Below, in pieces: positions 43,366 to 53,221 of a DNA stretch of 64,000 bases. The notes below the pieces were generated by a model. That model made no database searches, was not told the origin of the DNA, and was given only the letters and a program-made list of their open reading frames with translations. The stretch comes from Thiomicrorhabdus sp. 6S3-12 (GTDB lineage: Bacteria > Pseudomonadota > Gammaproteobacteria > Thiomicrospirales > Thiomicrospiraceae): contig NZ_JAGETW010000009.1 of the NCBI RefSeq assembly GCF_017571475.1, positions 1 through 64,000 on the forward strand, read 5' to 3'. Made by a program: the position numbers and the translations under genes. How positions within the stretch are numbered: the stretch's first letter is position 1; every line of letters begins with the position of its first letter.

Positions 43366-44715
43366 TCAGGTATTCTCGGTCGTTGATTGCTTGTATGCGA
43401 CAGCCTGATTTCGGCCCTGATTTTTTGCCGTATACAGGGCCTGGTCGGCTTGCAGCAGAATTTCTTCTAGCGAGTATTGTCCCGGAGGCGTTTCGGCAAC
43501 ACCGAAGCTGGCGGTAAAGTGAAGGGTTTGCCGGTTGCGTATCAGCTCGGAGTCAGCGACGGAAAGACGTAATTTTTCGGCGACATGCAGTGCGCCGTTC
43601 AGGTCGGTTTGCGGGAGCACAATGGCAAATTCTTCACCGCCAAGTCTCCCGATCAGGTCACAAGCGCGACAGGAGTTTTTGAGTGTCTTGGCAAAAGTCT
43701 GCAATACCAGATCGCCTGTCGCGTGTCCGTAAGTGTCGTTGATATTTTTGAAATGGTCGATATCGATCATGATAATCGACGTTGCGGTTTGCTGACGAAC
43801 CGCGTTCTTTAATTCCTGCTCAGCCAGCTCAAAGAAAGCTCTGCGGGTTTTGACATTGGTTAAGACATCGGTATAGGCCAGCATCTCGGCCGCTTCTTTC
43901 GCTGCGAACAGCTCATGTGTCCTTTCCTGAACCTTATCATCCAGTTCTTTGTTCAGGACCTTCAAAGCGGCCTGATACTCGTTCACGCTATGGATCATCT
44001 GGTTATAGCTGTCTTTCAGCAAGAGGATTTCATTATTGTCCGACCAGGGGATATCAAGCGTAATCGGGTGAGGTTGATTGCTATCCTGCTGTTTGATTTT
44101 ACGGGTAAATTCATTCAGCGGCTTACCAAGGTAGCGTTTAATGAAGTAAAAAATGATAAACCACAGCGCCAGCGTTTTGATGACCGAGTTGATCAGGATA
44201 AGAAAAAAACCGTATTTAACGCGTTCAAAAACCAGCCGCTCGTTTGAGTAAATGGTGACCTCTCCAAGCGGTTGAGGATTTTTAAATGCGGGTCCCTGAT
44301 AGGTAATCGGAAAGGTATAACCAAAGAGCGCATCGGCTCCCAAACCGGTTTCGGTGGCTTGTCCGGGTTTGCCGTCGGTATCGAAGTAGGCAGGGTGACT
44401 GTCTTTGTCCAAAATGGAGCCGATTTTATAATCCATTTTGTGGTCAAGTGATTTGACTTCAATGCCGACCACAATCGGACTGTTGTAAACGCCGCGTAAA
44501 ATCGATTGCAGCAACTCCTGATTATAGGTCCAAACGGAGTCGCTGATTCCCTGTCCGAAGGTCGTCGGTAACAGCTGGATCTCTTGATAAAAACTTTCTT
44601 TGGTGTTTTCGTATTCCTTGTACAACTGAACCACGGTCACGATAACGGCTACAAGAAAATAGAAGCCGAAAATGACCGTCAGAAGATGCAGTGCAATGGA
44701 GTGACGAAATGACAT
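43366..44715 (-). CDS. Membrane diguanylate cyclase (GGDEF domain)
   Basis: 449 residues. Membrane helices at about 11-30 and 170-190 flank a periplasmic sensor region. A HAMP-like linker (FIKRYLGKPLNEFTRKI) and a coiled coil (about 240-270) lead to the GGDEF domain with an active GGEEF site and the RxxD inhibitory site (RACD) five residues before it. It should make cyclic di-GMP. It lies 28 bases after a periplasmic binding-protein gene on the same strand, so the two probably form a sensor pair. Confidence 0.93.
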   Translation of the reverse strand: MSFRHSIALHLLTVIFGFYFLVAVIVTVVQLYKEYENTKESFYQEIQLLPTTFGQGISDSVWTYNQELLQSILRGVYNSPIVVGIEVKSLDHKMDYKIGSILDKDSHPAYFDTDGKPGQATETGLGADALFGYTFPITYQGPAFKNPQPLGEVTIYSNERLVFERVKYGFFLILINSVIKTLALWFIIFYFIKRYLGKPLNEFTRKIKQQDSNQPHPITLDIPWSDNNEILLLKDSYNQMIHSVNEYQAALKVLNKELDDKVQERTHELFAAKEAAEMLAYTDVLTNVKTRRAFFELAEQELKNAVRQQTATSIIMIDIDHFKNINDTYGHATGDLVLQTFAKTLKNSCRACDLIGRLGGEEFAIVLPQTDLNGALHVAEKLRLSVADSELIRNRQTLHFTASFGVAETPPGQYSLEEILLQADQALYTAKNQGRNQAVAYKQSTTENT

Positions 44716-44743
44716 GGGCGTTTAGGTGACTTTCATACCGGTT

Positions 44744-45535
44744 TTATGGTTTGGCTTTCCAATCCTGTATTCCGTAGTTCGAGAGTATTTTCTGTAACTC
44801 TCCCGTCTGGCGCATGTTTTCAATTTCGTCGGATAAAATCTGCGCATAGATTTTCGATTTTTCGTTTGCCGGGGAGAAACCGGTGAAGACATCGATAACA
44901 ACAGGGGTGGTGCCGGAAACGCTGATCAGGTCCGATTTGCCCATTTGTTGCAGTTTGTATTCCAAAACGCTCTTATCTTCGATAACGGTGGTCAGACGAC
45001 CGGCCAACAGCATCTCAAGCAATCTTTCCAATGGTTTTTCGCCGGTGATTTCCAATACGTTGTCAGGATGTTGATTGATGTAGTCCATCAGTTCAGGTTC
45101 TACATAGTCATAGCCCTTAATAACACCGATCATTTTTGCCTGTTTCAGCGAGTCGGTTCCGGTGTAGCGCCAGGTACTGTCTTTTAAGCTGAAAAAAGTG
45201 GTATTGCTGATGCCTTGCACTGTTGGAGGCATTATAAAGTCGGGTGCTTCTTCTCGAAAACAGGCTTCGGTTGCATCCAGTTTCCCTTCTCTGACAAGAG
45301 TCAGGCCGCGAGAATAAGAAACTTCAACAAACTCGACTTTATGGCCGTGTTTTTCCATGGCGGCAACCAGCATGTCGCCCAGGTAGCCAACCTTGCCATT
45401 ATTCTGGGACGGAATACAGTCATAGGGACACCATTCATCCGTAGCGACTCTTAAGGTGTCGGCAGATGCCGAAAGAGGCAGAGCCAAGGCCAGAGCGAAA
45501 ATAGAGATGTATTTTTTTAAGCAGTGCGTTTGCAT
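44744..45535 (-). CDS. Periplasmic solute-binding protein (family 3 type)
   Basis: 263 residues: a signal peptide (cleavage near LSASA-DT, about residue 25) and an amino-acid-type binding fold (LRVATDEWCPYDCIPSQN, GYLGDMLVAAMEKHGHKV, KLDATEACF). No transporter genes are nearby. It precedes a diguanylate cyclase gene by 28 bases, so it may bind a ligand and present it to that sensor rather than feed a transporter. Its ligand is unknown. The two cysteines in CPYDC may form a disulfide. Confidence 0.88.
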   Translation of the reverse strand: MQTHCLKKYISIFALALALPLSASADTLRVATDEWCPYDCIPSQNNGKVGYLGDMLVAAMEKHGHKVEFVEVSYSRGLTLVREGKLDATEACFREEAPDFIMPPTVQGISNTTFFSLKDSTWRYTGTDSLKQAKMIGVIKGYDYVEPELMDYINQHPDNVLEITGEKPLERLLEMLLAGRLTTVIEDKSVLEYKLQQMGKSDLISVSGTTPVVIDVFTGFSPANEKSKIYAQILSDEIENMRQTGELQKILSNYGIQDWKAKP

Positions 45536-45855
45536 ATTGTGTTTCCAGATAAACGAGCAAATAAGCCTAAATAAGCTTAGGGATGTCGATAAGTTTCGTG
45601 TGAGAATCTCAACGGCTTAATCTACCGAGCTTAAGTAGAAAAGCTTATACAGTATAAAGCTTCCGGCTTCAGCTTGCCCTTGTTTGAGGTCATTTTGAGC
45701 GCTTATTTATTTAGATAATTGATTGACCAAACACGTTTTTCTCGAAGTGTGGCGATAACTCAGTTTTATTTGTCTTGAAGTTTTAAGGTTTTTGATACAA
45801 GAAAGCCGCCAGAAATCTTCTGACGGCTTTTATGTCTTGTAACTACGATGTTGTT
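45536..45855. other. 320-base intergenic region
   Basis: It holds the terminator near 45802 for the csiV-mfd unit and, on the right-to-left side, presumably the promoter of the binding-protein gene. The rest is AT-rich with no coding frame or clear motif that I could support. Confidence 0.5.
45800..45832. terminator. Hairpin terminator of the mfd-csiV unit
   Basis: AAAGCCG (45802-45808) and CGGCTTT (45824-45830) enclose a further AGA/TCT pairing. T-rich flanks exist in both directions. Confidence 0.75.
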
Positions 45856-46518
45856 TTACAGGGCTTGGATTCTGACCAGAGCGCCGAAGATAGGGTGGTC
45901 AAAGTAATGCAGTTCGCCGCTATCCGCTTTGCGTTTTTCCTGTAGCTTGAAACGCCAGGTCGACGGCAGGTTGTATTCGTCAAGACCGAGACGTTGCGCA
46001 AATTCGGCGCGTATGGCGTTTGGAATGGTTCTTTCCAGTTCGAGGTCCAGCTCAATGTGCGAGAACTTGGTTTTGTAGACTTTGACCGTTCCCAGAAGCG
46101 AATCGCCACCATGTTCTTTCTCGATCAGCACTTTCGGTGACTTACGGGATTCGTAAGCGAACTGAGTCCAGCTTTCGTGGAAAATGACTCTGTATCCGCG
46201 ATTCATCCGTTTTGCAACGTCAGTCAGCGCTAAATTGCCGGAGCGCAGATATAGCGGTTTCTGGTTTGTTGTCAGGTACGACGTGCTGTTGCTTAAATCG
46301 ACGCTGGATGCAATCTCCGGCCAGTTCTCTTCGGTCCAGCCTTTTAATGCAAGCTGCTCGAAGACAATGACTTCCACCTGATAGCGAGGCGTTTTATCTT
46401 CCGCGTACGCATTCTGACCGGCTATCAGGAAGAGGATAAAGAGGGTGCTGAGGAGAGCCCAATTGCGAAGTGTATTGCGAATGGTCTCGGTGTTAAGCAT
46501 CATGGAGTGGGTGCGCAT
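45856..46518 (-). CDS. csiV: CsiV-family peptidoglycan-binding protein
   Basis: 220 residues. A signal sequence (hydrophobic stretch about 19-36, cleavage near AYA-ED) is followed by YQVEVIVFEQ, an FHESW segment, and an envelope domain with HIELDLELERT. The pattern matches CsiV, which in Vibrio binds peptidoglycan and stimulates the chitinase or lipid II-related machinery. Position next to mfd is shared with other gammaproteobacteria. Its start is 16 bases after the mfd stop, so it is co-transcribed. The exact start among ATG codons at 46518 and 46503 is uncertain. Confidence 0.7.
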   Translation of the reverse strand: MRTHSMMLNTETIRNTLRNWALLSTLFILFLIAGQNAYAEDKTPRYQVEVIVFEQLALKGWTEENWPEIASSVDLSNSTSYLTTNQKPLYLRSGNLALTDVAKRMNRGYRVIFHESWTQFAYESRKSPKVLIEKEHGGDSLLGTVKVYKTKFSHIELDLELERTIPNAIRAEFAQRLGLDEYNLPSTWRFKLQEKRKADSGELHYFDHPIFGALVRIQAL

Positions 46519-46534
46519 AAGGTTTTTTCCGTCT

Positions 46535-49500
46535 TTATGATGGGCGAATTTGTTTAATCAATAATTCGATAGCGGCCGTACGCTCTTCTAGAGTTGGCAT
46601 TGTATCGAAAAACTTCAATTCGCTCTGTCCTTTCATCTGATAATTTTTCGGATGTTTTTGAATCAACTGAATCAATTTTAGCGGATCGATATCGGGTTGC
46701 TCGTTAAATACGATGCGAATCATCGCTTCCGACGCGTCGATTTTGATAATACCGAGCGGCTCGACCAGCAGTTTTATTTCGGTTACAGCGATCAGGTTTT
46801 TGACCTGAAACGGAAGCAGCCCGAAACGATCGATCATTTCGACTTCCAGATCTCTTAAGTTATCAAGCGTTTCGGCACTTGCCAGGCGTTTATACAGAAC
46901 CAGACGACTGTGAACATCCGGAAGATAGTCTTCCGGGATCAGTGCCGGTTCGTCAAGATCGACTTCGCAACCGTAATGCAGTTGAGTATTCAACTCCGGC
47001 TGCTTACCGGATTTAAGCGCTTTAACCGACTTGTCGAGAATCTCGCTGTACAGACCGAAACCGATTTCCTGTATCTGCCCGGATTGGCCGGAACCGAGCA
47101 GTTCACCGGCCCCGCGGATTTCCAGATCGTGGCTGGCGAGCATAAAGCCGGCGCCGAGTGTATTGTGTTTGGCGATGGCGCTAAGGCGTTTATCGGCATC
47201 CTTGGTCAGCATTGCCTTGTCTCCGGTAAACAGATAGGCATAGGCTTTGTGGTGCGAACGGCCAACGCGACCGCGTAACTGATGCAGCTGGGCCAGCCCG
47301 AATTTATCGGCGCGGTGAATCAGTATCGTGTTCGCTGTCGGAATGTCGATACCGGTTTCGATAATCGTCGTGCACACCAGAATATTGAAACGGCGGTGGT
47401 AGAAATCCTCCATGACCGATTCCAACTGTTTTTCATTCATCTGACCGTGCGCATAGGTGATTTTTGCTTCCGGGATCAGCTCTTGCATCTGTTCAACCAT
47501 GCGTTCAATGCGATCGACATGGTTATAAAGCAAATACACCTGACCGCCGCGGCGGATTTCGCGCAGACAGGCCTCGCGAACTGTTTCCGGGTTCCACTGC
47601 TGAACGAAGGTCTGCACCGCCAGACGTTTGGCCGGCGGGGTAGCAATGATCGAAAGGTCGCGCAAATCGTTCATGGCCATGTTCAATGTTCGCGGAATCG
47701 GCGTTGCCGTCATGGTCAGAACATCGACCTGGGCGCGAATTTTCTTTAACTGCTCTTTCTGGCGAACCCCGAAACGATGTTCCTCGTCGATAATAATCAA
47801 GCCGATCTGTTTGTATTTGACATCTTTCTGAATCAGCTTGTGAGTACCGATAATAATGTCGACTTTACCGTCGGCAAGGTCGGCAAGAATTGTTTTCTGC
47901 TCTTTGGCGTTCTGGAAACGGGACAAGACTTCAATACGAATTGGCCAGTCGGCGAAACGGTTGCGGAAGTTTTCAAAATGCTGGTGGGCCAGCAGGGTCG
48001 TCGGCACCAGCATGGCTACCTGACGACCGGCATGCGCGGCTATAAAGGCCGCTCGCATGGCGACCTCGGTTTTCCCGAAGCCGACATCGCCGCAAACCAG
48101 ACGATCCATCGGTTGCGCGGACTTCATATCGGCCAGCACCGATTCGATGGCGATATACTGGTCCGGCGTTTCTTCAAACGGGAAACCGGCGACAAAACGG
48201 GCGTAGGCTTCGTCGTCAAGATCGAAAGCGTAGCCTTTGCGTGCAGCCCGTTGAGCGTAGATATCCAGCAACTCCGCAGCGACATCGTGCGCTTTCTGTG
48301 CCGCTTTCTGTTTAGCCTTATCCCATTTATCACTGCCGAGCTTGTGTAAAGGCGCGGTTTCCGGAGTGGCTCCGGTATAACGGCTGATCAGATGCAGTGA
48401 GCTGACCGGGACATACAGCATGGCTTCGTTGGCATACTGGATTTTAAGAAATTCGTGTGCGGTACCGCGGACATCCATGGTTTCCAGACCGAGATAGCGC
48501 CCGACACCATGGTCGATATGTACGATCGGGCTGCCTTGCTCAAGTTCGACCAGATTGGCGATCGCAGTGTCGAAGTCCTGATGCTTACGGTTGCGACGGC
48601 GGCGCTGCAGTACGGTCTGTCCGAAGATTTCCGCCTCGGTAATCAGGCAGATATCGTCGAAATAGATCGACTCTTCGAGCGGCGCGACGATGATTGCGGT
48701 AGCGAGTTGTCGGCTTGTATGCGCTTTTTCCAGCCAGTTTTGCAATTCCTGCCACGACTGGCAAACCTCCGGGGTTTGCGCCGATTTTTGGGTAAGCTGT
48801 TTTCGCAGAACGGTCATCAGTGTTTCGCGGCGACCGGTTGACTCGGCACAGAAAATGACCGGCTGATCGACTTGGTCGAGGAAGCTGTTCAGACGAGCCA
48901 GCGGGTAGTCGCTTTGCGATTCTATCCCGAGGTTCGGCAGATTGTGTCGATTGAATTTGTGCGTCGCCTTTTTGGCGGAGTCCTCGGCCGAGATGGAAAT
49001 TCGGTGATAGGATTTAAGGCCGTGCATCACTTGATCGGACGGTACCAGCAGGTCCTGCGGCTTGATCAGCGGAAAATCGCTGTTGTACTGACCGACCTGA
49101 TAACGTTCCTGATACTCTTTGAGGTTTTTTTCCAGCGCTTCCTCGATGCTGTCGAAATCGATTATCAGCGTCTCTTCTGGCAGGTAGTCGAAAAGGGTCG
49201 CGGTCTGTTTATGGAAAAACGGCAGGTAGTATTCCAATCCGCCGATCGATTCGCCGTCGCTGACATGACGATACAACTGGCTGTTACGAGTCTCATCGCC
49301 AAAGTAGTGTCTGAAATTTTGTTTAAAGGTATCAATGCCTTGGCGGTTTAAGTTAAATTCTTTTGCTGGTAAGAGGTCGACGGCGTCGATACTGTGGGTG
49401 GTGCGCTGCGTTTCCGGATCAAAGCTGCGGATGGAGTCGATTTCATCGTCGAACAGATCGAGGCGGAAAGGGGTTTTCGATCCCATCGGGAAGAGGTCGA

Positions 49501-50026
49501 TAATACCGCCGCGAACGGCGTAATCGCCATGATCCATAACCTGACTGACTCGCTGATAACCGGAGATATCCAGCTGTTGAATCAACTGTTCCTGATCAAG
49601 ACGGTCGCCTTTTTTGAAGAGAAACGTAAACTGTGCGAGAAAGGTTTGCGGTATCAGTTGCTGATTAAGCAGATTGGCCGGAATAACTAAAATCCCGGAA
49701 CGAGTTTTAGGCAGATAATGCAGCGTTTTCAGACGTTCGGAAATCAGATCCTGATGCGGCGAAAACTGGTCGTAAGGCAGGGTTTCCCACTCCGGAAGAT
49801 TGAAAACCGGACAGTCGTCATTGTCGGCGGCGAAATATTCGATCTGCTGTTGCAGTTGACTGGCTTTTTGCGAATCGGCTGCCAGTACCAGACAGAAAGG
49901 GTGCTGCTGCTGAAGTTGACTGATGAATAGTGCGCTACTGGCCAGATTTAAAGGCGTGGTAACGGATTTGTGTCCGGCTACGGTAAAGTCGGATAAGGGA
50001 AAAAAGTTCTGTTTTTTTACGGCCAT
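46535..50026 (-). CDS. mfd: Transcription-repair coupling factor Mfd
   Basis: 1163 residues (E. coli 1148). In order: a UvrB-homology N-terminal module, the RNA polymerase-interacting domain (YLGLETMDVRGTAHEFLKIQYA region), the SF2 translocase with Walker A GDVGFGKTEVAMRAAF, DEEHRFG box and the TMTATPIPRT motif, the TRG motif region, and the UvrA-binding C-terminal domain. It removes stalled RNA polymerase and recruits UvrA. The SD at its start is weak. It faces away from the RND-like gene. Confidence 0.97.
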   Translation of the reverse strand: MAVKKQNFFPLSDFTVAGHKSVTTPLNLASSALFISQLQQQHPFCLVLAADSQKASQLQQQIEYFAADNDDCPVFNLPEWETLPYDQFSPHQDLISERLKTLHYLPKTRSGILVIPANLLNQQLIPQTFLAQFTFLFKKGDRLDQEQLIQQLDISGYQRVSQVMDHGDYAVRGGIIDLFPMGSKTPFRLDLFDDEIDSIRSFDPETQRTTHSIDAVDLLPAKEFNLNRQGIDTFKQNFRHYFGDETRNSQLYRHVSDGESIGGLEYYLPFFHKQTATLFDYLPEETLIIDFDSIEEALEKNLKEYQERYQVGQYNSDFPLIKPQDLLVPSDQVMHGLKSYHRISISAEDSAKKATHKFNRHNLPNLGIESQSDYPLARLNSFLDQVDQPVIFCAESTGRRETLMTVLRKQLTQKSAQTPEVCQSWQELQNWLEKAHTSRQLATAIIVAPLEESIYFDDICLITEAEIFGQTVLQRRRRNRKHQDFDTAIANLVELEQGSPIVHIDHGVGRYLGLETMDVRGTAHEFLKIQYANEAMLYVPVSSLHLISRYTGATPETAPLHKLGSDKWDKAKQKAAQKAHDVAAELLDIYAQRAARKGYAFDLDDEAYARFVAGFPFEETPDQYIAIESVLADMKSAQPMDRLVCGDVGFGKTEVAMRAAFIAAHAGRQVAMLVPTTLLAHQHFENFRNRFADWPIRIEVLSRFQNAKEQKTILADLADGKVDIIIGTHKLIQKDVKYKQIGLIIIDEEHRFGVRQKEQLKKIRAQVDVLTMTATPIPRTLNMAMNDLRDLSIIATPPAKRLAVQTFVQQWNPETVREACLREIRRGGQVYLLYNHVDRIERMVEQMQELIPEAKITYAHGQMNEKQLESVMEDFYHRRFNILVCTTIIETGIDIPTANTILIHRADKFGLAQLHQLRGRVGRSHHKAYAYLFTGDKAMLTKDADKRLSAIAKHNTLGAGFMLASHDLEIRGAGELLGSGQSGQIQEIGFGLYSEILDKSVKALKSGKQPELNTQLHYGCEVDLDEPALIPEDYLPDVHSRLVLYKRLASAETLDNLRDLEVEMIDRFGLLPFQVKNLIAVTEIKLLVEPLGIIKIDASEAMIRIVFNEQPDIDPLKLIQLIQKHPKNYQMKGQSELKFFDTMPTLEERTAAIELLIKQIRPS

Positions 50027-50176
50027 GACTGAAGTTATATATCTAAATCAAGCGGTTTATTCTAAACTACCGGGGCTTTTATGTACGCCTATTATAGGGA
50101 TCTAAAGCCGATCTGTAGGTATTAAAACCGATGCAGCAGGCTTGAATGGCACAAATCATATACAAAAGGGATAAAA

Positions 50177-51445
50177 ATGGGAAATTGGGCTTTTAACTGG
50201 GTGCAAATAGTGGCGCACAATAAAAAGCCGATTGCGTGGCGTTTAGGGTTGCTGTTCGCGGTTATCGGTTATGGCTTAGTGGATTTTGATTGGGCTGGAT
50301 TGCAGGGGCTGCTACCTCAGCTGGTGATCGCATCTCTGGCGGTTACCGGGTTTTTGGCCTGGATAAGCGAATCTTTGAAGACGGCGCTATTACAGCTGCT
50401 CCTTTCGACCCTTGTCTTGCTGACGACCTTTGGAGTTATGGGCTGGCTGGAAATCGCGGTTCATCAGGCCTCGATACTGGCAGTATTGGCGGTCGTCATG
50501 ATGGTCACCAGTAATCTGGTTCACGCACTCAATACCTTACTGCGCGAAATGGCCCGAGGTCTGTTTCAGTTCGATGCGGTAGCCGAAGCCCTGAAACTGA
50601 ATTTTCAACCGATTTTTCTGTCCAATCTGACGACGGCGCTGGGTTTTCTCTTTGCCGGCTGGTTGAACCCGCAGATGATGGAAATGGGATGGATTGTCGC
50701 AATAGGCGCGCTGGTCAGTCTGTTTCTGACTATGACGCTGATGCCGATTTTGCTGCTGAGCTTCCTGCTTGAGTTCCGGGTCGGCAATACTGCCGACCGT
50801 CACGGTTTCCGTAATCTGCTTGAATGGCTGGAGAGCAAATTGCACTGGAGAAATACGCTTATTCTGCTTACGACACTGCTTACGGCAGTGCTGCTGTGGG
50901 CCAGTTATAAACCGTTGTTCAATCTGCCGATGTTGTTGTTACTGGTTGTTTTCGGCGCTTTGTTTCTGCTGTACTGGAAAAGTCCGCGCTTGGTATTTTT
51001 CGCTTTATGGCTGGCGATGACTGCATGGCTGATCAGTTTCCAGATCAATCAGCAGCTGGTCTTTCCGCTATTGGAGCAGCTGGCGTATTATGCCAAGAGC
51101 AGTGCATTTGACCTGGAACAGTCGATTACGGTTATTCTGATGTTGAGTCTGGGGTTGATTATCGATGATGCCGTGCATTTTTTCAGTCGTTACCATTATG
51201 CCCAGCAGGGCGTATTCCGTGACAGCCTGTCGGCGGTTAAATTTTCCATGGCCAGTGTCGCCAGACCTATATGGATCACTTCATGGCTGCTGGCAATAAC
51301 CATGTTAATTTTAGTGTTTAATAGTAATCTGTTTATTGCGGCAGCAGCTTTATTAACACTGAGCAGTATTTTTGTTGTGACCTTTATGGTTTTGCTTTGG
51401 CTACCGCTGGTTTTGACAAAAAAACCTGAAATTACAAACGATTAA
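50177..51445 (+). CDS. Small RND/MMPL-like membrane protein
   Basis: 422 residues with about ten or eleven membrane helices in two halves. The second half has LGLIIDDAVHFFSRYHYAQ, the RND/patched-type motif G-x(2)-x-D-D-A in helix 4, carrying the proton-relay Asp pair, followed by the A-x(n)-SVARPIW segment. The first half has LHA...LRE and IFLSNLTTALGFL, the matching positions. The large periplasmic loops of typical RND pumps are missing. It may be a reduced exporter; the substrate is unknown. AAAGGG precedes the ATG. Confidence 0.75.
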   Translation: MGNWAFNWVQIVAHNKKPIAWRLGLLFAVIGYGLVDFDWAGLQGLLPQLVIASLAVTGFLAWISESLKTALLQLLLSTLVLLTTFGVMGWLEIAVHQASILAVLAVVMMVTSNLVHALNTLLREMARGLFQFDAVAEALKLNFQPIFLSNLTTALGFLFAGWLNPQMMEMGWIVAIGALVSLFLTMTLMPILLLSFLLEFRVGNTADRHGFRNLLEWLESKLHWRNTLILLTTLLTAVLLWASYKPLFNLPMLLLLVVFGALFLLYWKSPRLVFFALWLAMTAWLISFQINQQLVFPLLEQLAYYAKSSAFDLEQSITVILMLSLGLIIDDAVHFFSRYHYAQQGVFRDSLSAVKFSMASVARPIWITSWLLAITMLILVFNSNLFIAAAALLTLSSIFVVTFMVLLWLPLVLTKKPEITND

Positions 51446-51713
51446 CTGTACGTTTACAGAGACGTTGAATTTCAAACCCGAATTTGGATCAGAAATTAAC
51501 TGTGTTGGCAATCTTGCGAATAAGTTTTATTTTTGATTTAAATAAGCAAAACTTGCTCTTTATCGAAAATTTTTATTTTCATTTTAATGAGCAATCCTGC
51601 ACTATTTGGGAACGTTTTTGCAGGCTGTAAACAAGTTGTTACAGTCTATATAAATTCTTATAAGCATATAAATAAATATATTAATTGAGTTAATACAAAA
51701 AATAGAGGTGAGC

Positions 51714-53030
51714 ATGGCAACAGTTGTTGTAGTTGGATCTAGCACCGGCGGTCTTCCAATGTCTTACGACATTCGTAAGCACTTGGATAAAGGGCATACC
51801 GTTAAAGTCGTTAACGCGGTCGACGAGTTTAACTTTGTACCTTCCAACCCTTGGGTTGCGGTAGGTTGGCGTAAACCGGAAGATATCTCATTCAAGCTGG
51901 AACCGCATCTTAACCGTAAAGGCATCGAATTCTATCATCAGACCTGTACGGCCCTTGATGCAGAAAATAATCAAATCACTCTGGACGACGGTAGCACAAT
52001 GGATTATGACTACCTGATCCTGTCAACCGGACCTTCCCTGGCGTTCCATGAAGTTGAAGGTTTTGGTCCTAAGAGCCACGGCGGTAATACCGTTTCTGTT
52101 TGTACGACTCCGCACGCGGCGGAAGCTTACGAGCAGTGGGAAGAGTTCTGTAAAGATCCTGGCCCGATTATCGTTGGTGCGGTGCAAGGTGCATCCTGCT
52201 TCGGTCCGGCTTACGAGTTTGCCATGATTATGGAAACGGATCTGCGTAAGCGTAAAATCCGTAAAGACGTTCCTATGACATTCGTTACAGCAGAACCTTA
52301 CATCGGACACCTGGGTCTTGGTGGTGTTGGTGATTCGAAAGGTTTGATGGAAAGCGAATTGCGTAACCGTCACATTAACTGGATCTGCAACGCCAAGACA
52401 ACTAAGATCGAAGACGGCGTGATGTATGTTGACGAGCACGACATGCAGGGGAACGTTATCAAGCAGCACGAACTGCCTTTCAAATACTCTATGATGCTGC
52501 CGGCGTTTAAAGGATCTAAATTCCTGTGCGATTTGGTTGATGCCGATCCTGAGAAAATGGGTGGCCCTCTGGTTAACCCTCGCGGTTTCGTTAAAGTTGA
52601 CCAGTTCAGCCGTAACCCGACTTACAAAAACATCTATGCACTGGGCGTTGGTATTGCCATTCCTCCGGTTGATACCACTTGTCCGGTACCTTGCGGTACA
52701 CCGAAGACCGGTTTGATGATCGAATCGATGGTAACGGCGATCTGCCACAACATCGAAGCGAACATCGAAGGTAATGATGCACACGAAGAGCCAACTTGGA
52801 ACACGGTCTGTCTGGCAGATATGGGTGATTCCGGTGCGGCGTTTGTTGCGCTGCCTCAGATCCCGCCTCGTAACCTGACTTGGGCCAAGAAAGGTAAGTG
52901 GGTACACTTGGCGAAGATCGCATTTGAGAAGTACTTTATCCGTAATATGAAAGCGGGTAACTCTGAGCCGATCTATCAGAAGTACATTATGAAAATGCTT
53001 GGAATCAATCGTCTGAAATCAGACAAGTAA
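51714..53030 (+). CDS. Sulfide:quinone oxidoreductase-like flavoprotein
   Basis: 438 residues from the ATG at 51714 (AGGTG upstream; a GTG six bases earlier is possible). An N-terminal FAD motif VVVGSSTGGLP, FNFVPSNPWVAVGWR, SGPSLA-type LILSTGPSLAF, and GLMIESM at the end match the SQR/FCSD flavoprotein family. Cysteines in GASCFGPAYEF and CPVPCGTPKTG are plausible redox cysteines. The pattern resembles type VI SQR (SqrF) of Thiomicrospira relatives, oxidising sulfide to sulfur and passing electrons to quinone. It is followed by a terminator. Confidence 0.85.
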   Translation: MATVVVVGSSTGGLPMSYDIRKHLDKGHTVKVVNAVDEFNFVPSNPWVAVGWRKPEDISFKLEPHLNRKGIEFYHQTCTALDAENNQITLDDGSTMDYDYLILSTGPSLAFHEVEGFGPKSHGGNTVSVCTTPHAAEAYEQWEEFCKDPGPIIVGAVQGASCFGPAYEFAMIMETDLRKRKIRKDVPMTFVTAEPYIGHLGLGGVGDSKGLMESELRNRHINWICNAKTTKIEDGVMYVDEHDMQGNVIKQHELPFKYSMMLPAFKGSKFLCDLVDADPEKMGGPLVNPRGFVKVDQFSRNPTYKNIYALGVGIAIPPVDTTCPVPCGTPKTGLMIESMVTAICHNIEANIEGNDAHEEPTWNTVCLADMGDSGAAFVALPQIPPRNLTWAKKGKWVHLAKIAFEKYFIRNMKAGNSEPIYQKYIMKMLGINRLKSDK

Positions 53031-53046
53031 TTGTTTTCACAGCTCA

Positions 53047-53077
53047 AAAACGCCCCGTTAATCGGGGCGTTTTTTTT
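53047..53077 (+). terminator. Rho-independent terminator of the sulfide oxidoreductase gene
   Basis: CGCCCCG/CGGGGCG stem (53051-53057 and 53063-53069) with flanking A and T tracts ending in eight Ts. Confidence 0.9.
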
Positions 53078-53221
53078 GGCTGCGAAAAAGTTGGCAAAGG
53101 CTTTGGCTGCGTCTGTTTACGTTCATCGGTTGTTTACTGCTACGCTGTAGTTGAAGGATTTGTTAAAAAATCCGCGTCAACGTATAGCAAACGATGTATT
53201 GTCTCCTGACCCTGGTTTATA

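Noticed and set aside
46910-49690. Several plus-strand ORFs of 60-190 codons opposite mfd
   Set aside because: They lie wholly within mfd, have no Shine-Dalgarno or family match, and reflect its codon composition.
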